Positions 55,378 through 64,000 of a DNA stretch of 64,000 nucleotides are shown here, piece by piece. A model generated the notes under the pieces. The model had not been told where the DNA came from. It saw only the letters and a program-made list of their open reading frames with translations, and searched no databases. Made by a program: the position numbers and the translations under genes. Source of the stretch: Limnanthes douglasii subsp. nivea (taxonomy: Eukaryota > Streptophyta > Magnoliopsida > Brassicales > Limnanthaceae); the NCBI GenBank assembly GCA_036936605.1, contig JAUPFV010000004.1, positions 124,001,706-124,065,705 on the forward strand. The letters are read 5' to 3'. How positions within the stretch are numbered: position 1 is the first letter of the stretch; each line of letters opens with the position of its first letter.

Positions 55378-55641
55378 TGGTGAGAAATTAAGTTGTAATG
55401 AGTGAATTAAGAACAGAGAATCCACAATGAGAATTTCCAAAAGTGAAAAGTACCTCTGAATATTTCATAGGTCAAAATAACTCCTTCAGCCTCTTTAAAT
55501 AGGCCAGGTGAGTTAGTTAGAGAAAACGGTTACATATTGTTAAATTTACAACTTAACCCCTAGGTTCTTCCTAAAGTCTAATTTAATCCTATAATTACAG
55601 AATTTATCACTTTAGTCCCTAAAGAATACTTTTCCTTATCA
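55378..55641 (-). repeat. 5' LTR (264 bp)
   Basis: TG...CA ends, 264 bp, apparently identical to 45242-45505. Short for a Tat element of this size. It drives the gag-pol transcript leftward. Confidence 0.95.
55494..55501 (-). promoter_or_regulatory. TATA-like box of the LTR promoter
   Basis: CCTATTTAAAGAGG on the minus strand. It is the best TATA-like sequence in the LTR, with about 115 bp left for R-U5. The copy in the 3' LTR is identical. Confidence 0.45.
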
Positions 55642-55646
55642 CCACT
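55642..55646. repeat. 5-bp target site duplication, right copy
   Basis: CCACT directly after the right LTR, identical to 45237-45241. Confidence 0.9.
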
Positions 55647-57836
55647 GACCTTGAAGGTCAGAATAAAAGTGGTTTGTAAATAACACCTCATCCACAAACA
55701 TAAATTCCAATAAAGGGAGTTGCATTTCCACATCAAAACTCATTTTCTTTCAAATGTTTTTGTATCAAGTGCTAGTGGTTGTTTATGCCTTGTCTCGTTA
55801 AAGTTGGTAATTCTACTTTCTAATGATAGTAAAATTAATGAACTTTTAGATTCCATTCTTAGTGGTGGCACCCAAAAAAGAGTAACATTACGTAAAGTCC
55901 CTTATTTCATACCCTCATCAAAATCAAGGATATTATGAAAGTTTATTTAACATAATCTAACGATCTAAGACTTGTGTATTATACATCTCCATGTAACTCC
56001 AAAGTTCCCTCTTACTAACAAGGGCATTAAAAACATAAATAAAACTAGTATGAATGCGAATAAATCTAACATTGCACATAATAAAATATTGAATCACTTG
56101 TGGGTGCCTATGGGCAAGATCCACTTATACCTTTAAAGGGTTCACAAAGAAATTATATAATCTGTATAACTTCATCAAAAAAATTCCAACACTTTTAAGA
56201 GATTAATCCCAATAAATCGCTAGATCTTAGATATATTACACTTCATTTTCAATTACCTTTAACATAGATTTGATTACTATAAATGAGGTGAGAAACCACA
56301 TTATTCTTAAGGAGTATATTAAGGGTATACACCCTTCATTTTTCTATTTTGTTTCAATTTCCAGCCAAGTGCTCTAAATTTTCCTTCGATGAGCATGTTA
56401 GGATATCTAAATTATTTTTTAATATGCAGGTTATGGATTTCTCTAATACCTAATTTTTTTAGTTCGATATGGTCTAATTGAGAAACTTGGGCTAGTTTTA
56501 AAAGAGTTAAGGCTTGTGAAATCCTAAAAATTTAGGTATATTATAAGTTATTGTTTTGATAAAGAACAAAAGACAAAGACAAACATACCTCTTATTACCA
56601 TTGAGATTTTAACAAAAAAATGGTTATTTTGTTATTGAAATAATTAATTTAAATTTTCAAATGTTGAGAGAATAAAAAAAGAATGAATTAGATTTTAAGT
56701 GTTTGGGTTTTTGAGAAGAAATAAAAGACATAAGTGAGTGTACCTATTATAGGGGTATTGTGGTTTTAATAGAAATTGGGTTTTCTCACACTATTAAAAA
56801 TATATCTTAAGATGATCATATACTAAATTATTATACAGTGATGATCTGATATACTGGATATGTTCATCTATTCGAACTTCGATTACACTAGGTGACTGGA
56901 CACCAAGAAATCAACATCAATATATGTTTTCTCTTGCTAAAGCTGCCTTAAGTGTCGCCCACTAGATCCACTAAACCCAACTTAATGTGTCTTATTTAAG
57001 GTGTCAACCTTAAGATCAATAATAACCATGTTCGGTCATGTATTTCCATTCGACATTACTTATGTAATAGTTGTAACGGTGACCGGACCGAGAGTGCATA
57101 TCGGTCGAATTATTAATAATGAGCTTAAGCTAGCTAAACACTTAATAAAATGATTACAATTACCTTTTGTGTGTCATGTCATTAAAAAAAATTCTAGCCT
57201 TGCTGGCTTGGTGGTTAAGGTAAGTTAATGACAATCGACTATTTTTTACCTAGATTTACATTATCTTTTTAGCATTCATATGTAAACTTATCTCTCTAAA
57301 TATCCATAACACTTCATTCGTGATTTATTTTACATAACTTTCCTTCAAATATTTGTAGAGTCTTCAACTATAACTACCACTACTAAAACAATTATAAAAT
57401 CAACTAAAAACTAACTTAATTTTATACTGTCTCACAATGTATGGATTTAAGGGATGAAAACAATGGGTTTAGTTGTAACTTTAATGATTTTCTATCAAAA
57501 AATGAGGAACCATTAAAGGATCATCTATAGACAATCATGTAGGTACACTTCTTTGTTTTTTCAAGTTAGTTTAAATTTTACACTAGTCCCATGCAAAACT
57601 TTGCAGGAATGCGCATTAAAATTATGTGCTCTTCATGCACGATTTTGCACCAAATTACGCGTATTGTTATTGCGCAACGTCACACAATTTTACGTAATAT
57701 CGTGATATTTCGTGTGCGATTATGCACAATATGACGCACTTCATACGCATGATTTTATACAAACTGGTGCAGTAACAGGCGCGATATACATTTGACTTGC
57801 ATTTAATGACTCTAAATTGTCACGTATATTATCTTT
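55647..57836. other. No intact gene; LINE-like scrap and MULE flank
   Basis: AT-rich with no complete coding sequence. On the minus strand at 55976-56085 one frame reads SFIYVFNALVSKRELW, like the VYGFN...R..LW block of LINE endonucleases. At 57600-57790 there is a cluster of GCGCAA/TTACGT words and short inverted repeats just upstream of the MULE transposase, possibly its terminal region. Confidence 0.4.
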
Positions 57837-59601
57837 ATGTATGTTGTAGGATCCAGAACAACCACCATTTATGATGTTCAGTTTCACGTATATTGTACCA
57901 TACAAATGTATTACACTAAAGATGATTTAGAAGCATGGGTAAAATTTGTAGCCATCGATATAGGTTTTATCGTTATTAGCACCAAGGGCAATAATATTAG
58001 TAAATATGAAAAACTTCTACCGTATATTATACATGGGGAATGTATGAAATTTATAAACCTAAACCCAAACTGGGGATTGTGAAAAAACAAGACAATGCTC
58101 ATAAAAAAAATATGATTGCATGTTCATGTTAAGGGGAAGTATAGTTAAATGATAACCTAATGTTTAGAGATTGAATGTGTTAACGGAAAACAAAACCACA
58201 CACCATTTTTGCACTTAAATGGTCATTCCCAAGCCGCTAGACTTAAAGTGGACGAAGAGAAATTAGTTCACAGGTTAATGACAATCATTTCTCGTCATAG
58301 AAAGATATACGTGGGTTTGAAAATTTATAACCCTAAAAGAGTATCTAGCATGCGAACAATTTATAATTTTCGTCAAAAATATTGTTTGGTTGAAAAAGTC
58401 GGACAAATCCAAATGCAATTCTTGTTGGGTAAACTGGAGGAACACAAGTACTCTATGTGGTATCGAACAAACGACATAAATAACAAGATCCTCGAAATGT
58501 TTTTTGTGTATCCTAAAAGTATCGAGCATTTATGCATATTCTCTTGAGTTTTAGTCATGAACACTACTTACAAGACTAAAAGGTACAAGATATCATCGCT
58601 CATAATTGTTATTGTAACATCAACTAACAAGATATATTGTATTGTTTTTGTCTTTATGAGCTTTAAGAAACAAACAAACTATATGTGGACTTTGAGTGTT
58701 TTAAGGACCGTGGTGGTGTATAATATTTGTGTATTTACGAATATTATCATCATCAATCAGGAGTTAGCGTTGATACGAGCTATTAGAGATGTTGTTTTAG
58801 ATGCTACCCATATGTTATGCAAATGACATATTAGCAAAAGATATTTAGTGTACGTTAAAAAGATGATGCCTAAAGTAATTATTGCGGAATATTTTATGAA
58901 TTTTTATGACGTTGTTGCCCGATCATACATGATTTAAGAGTATAACAAAAATCTCACAACACTAAAAGAAATGTTTTCTTTTTTCCCGAAGGTTATAGAT
59001 TATCTCATGAATCAATGGATAACGGTATACAGTAATTTTTTCCATATATTCACAGACATGCATAAACGTATAGGCAACTGAACCCTAATTCAGTAAGTGA
59101 TATATTTATTTATAAACTTAAATTTTTACATTCAATGTTGTAATATTTATTTATTTATTTTTATATTATAGAGCGGAGATGGCTTACTCGAACCTCAAAT
59201 GCTACCTCAGTACATGTTTAAGTATTTAAGAAAAAATTTAGATGTCCGTTCATAAATTACTTGATGCTCAACACTCGACCCTTTTCAAATTATTTAAGAG
59301 AAGTAACTATCATCTGAAAGTGTTGTATAGATTTTATATCTACGAAAAATTAAAAGTTAATTTATCTTCAATGGCTTTATAAATTATCGATAAGAATTAT
59401 AAATGTGCCAGAAAAATAAGTGTATAAGGGATAGTTTGTTGTTGTATTCTTAGGAAAACACACAGATTACCTTGTGCATGTGCACTAGCTATGACCGAGC
59501 GTGGATGTAGGAAATTTTCTCTAGTAGAATTTGATCTATATCGAAATACTCTAAAGATCGTTTATAGAGATAAAATAGATATAGAAGATAACCAAACATG
59601 A
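57837..59601 (+). pseudogene. FAR1-like Mutator (MULE) transposase, broken only by stop codons
   Basis: Read in one frame, the region encodes a FAR1-type N-terminal domain (YTKDDLEAWVKFVAIDIGFI), then LNGHSQAARLKVDEEKLVHR and TIYNFRQKYCLVEKVGQIQM, then the MULE transposase core (MNTTYKTKRYKISSLIIVIV, NQELALIRAIRDVVLDATHM). After an intron a SWIM zinc finger follows (CCCILRKTHRLPCAC). Twelve in-frame stops (for example 58080, 58545, 58824, 59227, 59380) interrupt it, yet there is no frameshift over 1.76 kb. One stop (58824) replaces the Trp of the conserved C-x-WHI block. The terminal TGA is at 59599-59601. The gene is dead, but its coding register is fully preserved. The start upstream of 57837 is not defined. 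Confidence 0.85.
59093..59171 (+). other. Intron in the MULE transposase pseudogene (79 bp)
   Basis: GTAAGT donor at 59093, T/A-rich interior, AG at 59170-59171. Removing it joins ...TLIQ to AEMAYSNLK, which aligns without a gap to the TTNRVESAHAKLK block of FAR1/MULE proteins. The splice falls after the second base of a codon. Confidence 0.7.
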
Positions 59602-59989
59602 AAAATTGGCATAATAGATATTTATATCTATAGTTACGACCCAAACATACAAGATCATATTATGAATCCATTTAAAAAATCATAACTTGAGAGGAAATCA
59701 TTGTATCATGAGAGGTGACATGATCTCTAGATTCTCATATACAATTTTTTAACATATTTTCGTTACCTTTAGAAACGCATGTCACACTTAGACTAAATTG
59801 TATTAAAATTTATTTTGAACTTATCTCTCCACGGTAATAACCAACATATCTCACACCCGTCACGTATGAAACTTTAGTGTATTTATATACTGAACCTTTA
59901 CAAATAACTTGTTGTTACCCATTACAAATTCAATGTTTAAGTTTTCAATAGTTAAATTGGGTTGCCATTATTTGTAAAATAATTATTTC
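59602..59989. other. AT-rich spacer between MULE and copia remnants
   Basis: No coding homology. It may contain the MULE 3' terminal region and the copia 3' LTR, but I cannot delimit either. Confidence 0.5.
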
Positions 59990-60949
59990 AAGAGCCTTAG
60001 TATAATCCCTCTAGATGTAAACTTTACCAATTTTTTGAGCTAATGGTTTGGTAAACGGATCCGCTAAGTTCTCACTAGAACGTACATATGAGACTAATGT
60101 ATTCCACTTTGAATTAGGATTCTAACATATCTATGTCTTAGACTTATATGTCTAAACTTCTCATTGAAGATTCAATTGTATACTTTATCTAATATTTCTT
60201 GACTATCAAAATATATTTGAATTATCATATTCCTCTTTGAAGTGAATGATATCTTCAACAAAAGATCTCTTAGCCATTCAGCCTCTTTACCCGTTGCAGC
60301 CAATGTTATGAAATCAGACTTCATAGTCGAGTGTGATATACACATTTGTTTCCTTGATCCTCATGAAATAGCACCACCTGCAAATGTGAACACTCACCTG
60401 TAGTCGATTTGTTATTGGCAAGACTAATGATCCAAGTCACATTTATGTACCCCTCAAGTATTCCGATAAAATTATAATATTTGAGACACATGACTTTAGT
60501 CCTTTTTTAAATACTCCAAGACCCTTCCAATTGCATTCTAATTTTTTGTACTTGGATTACCCATAAATTGAATTAATTTACTCACCATAAAAGATATGTC
60601 TGCTATAATGCATAAAGTCGCATACATTAAGCTTCTTGTTGCACTAGAATATTGTAGTTGAGTCATCGATCTTCCTTTATTTTTTCAAGCTTTAAACTAT
60701 GATAAAATGATTTTTGTGATTCTTTGAATTTTAGATGTTTAAATTTAAAACAAGCATCTTCTCAATATACTGGAATTAATAGGGCATAACCACCAATGTT
60801 TTTTTATACCTTAATTCCAAAAGTAGTATATACTTCGTTAAGATCATTTGTCTTCAAAGTAGATGATATAAAACTATTTTTATCATTAATCCATTTTATG
60901 TTATTACTTAATATGACCAAGTCATCCACATATACACATACAATAACTA

Positions 60950-61240
60950 TTATATCAACACGAACTTCAATGTATAAAAATTATCCACCGTGTTATGTCT
61001 AAACTCATCGGATACAATAGCATGATCAAACTTTTCATGCCACTTCTTAGGTACTTGTTTAAGACCATATAATAACTTAGCAAGGCTACATATATTGTAC
61101 TCATTCCCCGGAAGTACAAAATCCTCAGGCTGCATCATATAAACCTCCTTCTTGAGATCTCCATTTAAAAAATTTGTTTTGACATCCATTTGGTCAATTT
61201 TTAATCTGTATACCGATGAAATTACAAAGATAATCTTAAT
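60950..61240 (-). pseudogene. Copia RT fragment
   Basis: The frame reads MDVKTNFLNGDLKKEVYMMQ, PEDFVLPGNEYNICSLAKLL and YGLKQVPKKWHEKFD, the central blocks of copia RT. The downstream YVDD block near 60920 is partly readable (a YVDDLVIL-like stretch after a small disruption). Confidence 0.85.
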
Positions 61241-63497
61241 ACGTATTGTCCTAGTAATTGGAGCATAGATATCAAACTAATATATTTCATATTTTTATCG
61301 AAAACTTTTTGCTACCAATCTGGCTTTGAAAGATTTAATGGTTTCATGCATGTGGTATTTTTTCCTAAATATCAACTTGTAACCAATTGGTCTTAAACCC
61401 AAAAGTAAGTCACTAACTCCCAAATGTGATTTGATATTATTGAATGTATTTTTTCATTTATGACCTTTTGTCAAAATTCAGAAACGCGGGATGTTATTGC
61501 TTTTTTATATGATTAGGGTCATATTTTAAGTAAAACACTATCAGAATTCTCCGAGTAATTTCTTCACAACTTTTTCTACTAAACCTAACGAACTTCGAGA
61601 GATTATTTCATCCGATCTTAAATTTTTAGGTCTCTTTTCACTTTGAATCGTATGAGGTTCTCAAGGTTTCTCAGCAACTAAATTTGCTTTTCTCAAAGTC
61701 ATTTCCTCGTTTTCTATAACACTTTCATCTTTTAATTATGATATGATTTGGATTCAGAGAACTTCATTTCTCTTAATTCAAATACCACATTAGATTTCCA
61801 ATCTAATAACTTATAAGCTTTTATATTTGCCGCTTAACCAATAAACACACATCTTATATATTTAGGGGATACAATTGCTCTTCATAAATCCATGTTTTTG
61901 GAAGATGTTAAACACCCCACATGTTAAAGTAGTATATATTTGGTTTTCCTCATTTTTTATAACTTACATGGATATATTCCATCTTTTAAAGAGGAATACA
62001 ATTACAAATATAATATGCGATTAAAATAACTTCACTTCATTAATTAATATGAAATTTTGAATTAACTAGCATGACATTGGTCATCTCGACTGAAGTTTTA
62101 TTTTTATGCTCAATCTATTTTGCTACGATGTGTAAGGTGTCGAACATTAATGAATTATATAATGCTCTTCATAAAAACTATATAATTCTCCCGATAAATA
62201 TTCTTCACCTCTATCATTATGCATTATTTTAGTTTTAGTGTATAATTGATTTTGTACTTCCGTTTTTAAGATCTTAAACATTCTAAAGGCCTCATCATTG
62301 AATTTAAGCAAATAGACATAAGTAAGTCTATAGTAGTCATCAATGAAAGATATAAATATCTCTTACCCCACGTGTCCAAATATCGTTTAACTCACATATG
62401 ACGGTGTGCATTAAGTCTAACAATTTTGTGCATCCTACAATGAATTTTTAAAGCTTTTTAATTATTTATAATTCTACATACATATCATATTTTTAATACG
62501 AATCTATATCATATTTTATAAGTTCAATTATTATAATTTTATTTGTCGTGTTATGTCATATATAAGCAAGTCTACTATGTCACAATAAATATTTATTACA
62601 GAGCATGAGTAAATAGAATTTTTTACATCATTAATAATAGCTTCACGAGTACATAGTTTCACTTACAAGAGTATGTATTTCGTATGGAAGTTCCACCATT
62701 TGACAAAAAAGGTTATCAGATTCGTAAATGGACTGGATTTTGACTTTAGACAATAGATCTTTGAAAACTAAATATTTTTTTAGAACATACGATGCATTTA
62801 TAATAGTATATTTCCGCTTGTATATACCAAATTTACGTTTATGCAACTATCAATCTTGGACTTATATTTGTTTCCTATTTGCACCACTTTTGAGCTATTG
62901 CTTGCTTTCATTGCTTTAAAAAAATATTTATCATAAGAGACATGAAAAAATGCACATGTATCATACCATCAACCCAAAATCTTAAGTTTAATGTCATTGA
63001 CCTTTGTCAATATAACAATAATATTTTCTTCCAAATAGTATCGTCCTTCCTATTAAGGTTGCATGTACAAGAAAAATATCTATGTTTGACACACACAAAA
63101 CAACTTCCCTCTACACCTTTAGAAGCGAATCTTGTTCTTATTGTCAAATGATTTTTTCCCAAATTTATGTTTCTTTGACTTTTGCTTTATTACAGTTACA
63201 CATCTAGAAGGTCAGATCTTGGATTTTTCTTTTGCATCTTTAACACACGATTTTACTTCAATCCTCAAGTATTTTTGGATCTGTTACAAACTATACTTTC
63301 GGATATATGAAGTATCCTCTTCTGATAATTTTTCTAAGATGAAGAAAACTTTTCTATGATTTCTCCCACTTAAAAAAACTCTAAAACTACAATTTTTATG
63401 GACACGAGTGTGTTTACTATGATTTGCATATCATGAATTTGGGGATGGGAATTTTACCATCTGAAAACTTATAATCAAAATATTGAGAAATTAAGAT

Positions 63498-63870
63498 TTA
63501 TTTTATACCTTCTTCTTCGGTTTTATAGTTTTCGTCAAGAGAATTATAGATTTTTAATGTTGAATATTCACTTATGTAAGGGTCAAAAAGTTGATTTGAT
63601 AAAGTATTAAAAATATGTCCCTCACATATAATATTATCTTCTTCATACTTGTGCCTTTTAGATTTGATTTCATCAGTGTAATTTTCACTTGCTTCATGAA
63701 TTTTCTCCAGGTTTGGATCTATAATATAACAAACTTTAAGGTTTTTCAACAAGAATGTAATTATGTCTTCCCCGTCGAGTAAAATTCTGAACCATCGTCG
63801 TGGTCAAAACGAACAATGTTTTGGTTCATCACTTTGATTGTAGCCATGTTTGTTTCCACTTTCATGATCC
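63498..63870 (-). pseudogene. Copia gag fragment (UBN2-type)
   Basis: A start region with MATIKVMNQN and FDHDDGSEFY is followed, after two stops, by LKNLKVCYIIDPNLEKIHEA, CEGHIFNTLSNQLFDPYISE and IYNSLDENYKTEEEGIK. These are the conserved blocks of the copia Gag N-terminal region. It provides the 5' end of the minus-strand element. Confidence 0.8.
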
Positions 63871-64000
63871 TGTTTCTTTGTCTGAGATATAGAGATATGA
63901 AAACAACACTTACAATATTTTATCAAGACAAGTTGGTTGGAGATTCGTTGGGAATTCGGACACTATCAAAGCTTAAGACACGTATATGAATACGCTTTCG

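Larger units (their letters stand above)
45242..55641 (-). mobile_element. Intact Tat-lineage Ty3/gypsy retrotransposon with antisense gene
   Basis: A complete 10.4-kb element on the minus strand. It has identical-looking 264-bp LTRs (TG...CA), a perfect 5-bp target duplication, a PBS next to the 5' LTR, a PPT next to the 3' LTR, uninterrupted gag-protease and pol, and a spliced antisense gene near the 3' LTR. The order protease, RT, RNase H, second RNase H, integrase, plus the antisense ORF, places it in the plant Tat lineage. Its base composition is clearly less AT-rich than the flanks. Nothing needed for autonomous transposition appears to be missing. Confidence 0.95.
60000..63870 (-). mobile_element. 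Decayed Ty1/copia retrotransposon, minus strand
   Basis: Read right to left: gag (63870-63498), zinc-knuckle/protease and gag-pre-integrase scraps (63.4-62.6 kb), integrase remnants (62.4-61.9 kb), RT (61.3-60.9 kb) and RNase H, ending at about 60020-60075 with ENLADPFTKPLAQKIG. That motif marks the C-terminus of copia pol. Many stops and frameshifts are present. No PBS or LTR is seen before the window ends at 64000. Confidence 0.8.

Noticed and set aside
57190..57230. Second tRNA-like SINE head (TGGCTTGGTGGTTAAGG)
   Set aside because: A box A-like stretch is present but no box B or A-tail follows at the right distance.

Overview
This is an AT-rich plant nuclear segment, most likely from a eudicot. 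The evidence is an intron-less organelle-targeted mTERF gene with a plant-style promoter, Tat-lineage Ty3/gypsy, Ty1/copia, hAT and FAR1-like Mutator elements, a tRNA-derived SINE, and long (TA)n tracts. I cannot name the species. The window is a repeat-rich island with one convincing host gene, the mTERF-family gene at 40816-42582 (minus strand).

Layout. 1-6.9 kb: AT-rich DNA with microsatellites and GTTGCAA-type subrepeats, no gene. 6.9-8.3 kb: minus-strand copia remnant. 9.9-12.5 kb: LINE remnant whose reverse transcriptase has been deleted. 14.5-21.4 kb: decayed plus-strand Tat-type gypsy element, including a decayed antisense ORF. 21.4-25.6 kb: decayed plus-strand copia with PPT and probable 3' LTR. 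26.2-28.4 kb: two ~1 kb terminal-inverted-repeat elements of one family facing each other, forming a large imperfect palindrome. 28.4-28.7 kb: copia RT scrap. 30.25-32.29 kb: hAT relic with an exact 8-bp target duplication. 35 kb: short array of ~173-bp monomers. 36.1 kb: SINE. 38.8-39.2 kb: MITE-like element. 40.6-42.9 kb: mTERF gene and promoter. 43.2-44.2 kb: LINE 3' fragment. 45.24-55.64 kb: intact young Tat-lineage retrotransposon. 57.8-59.6 kb: FAR1/MULE transposase pseudogene. 60.0-63.9 kb: minus-strand copia remnant.

The highlight is the 10.4 kb Tat element, oriented on the minus strand. Its two 264-bp LTRs look identical, it is flanked by a perfect 5-bp duplication (CCACT), and its PBS, PPT, gag-protease and pol are all intact. 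Gag-protease and pol share one reading frame and are separated by a single TAG. Pol has no ATG near its start, so readthrough is the simplest way to make a Gag-Pol product. On the opposite strand, beside the 3' LTR, lies a second gene with its own TATA box, a 75-bp GT-AG intron and a predicted ~908-aa product (putative gypsy-type domain, long coiled coil, acidic tail). It is convergent with pol across a 34-bp tandem repeat array. The decayed element at 14.5-21.4 kb has the same architecture, so the antisense gene belongs to the family.

Most other elements are broken in ways the sequence explains: RT deletion in the LINE, a single frameshift and missing N-terminus in the hAT relic, and many nonsense codons without any frameshift in the MULE transposase.
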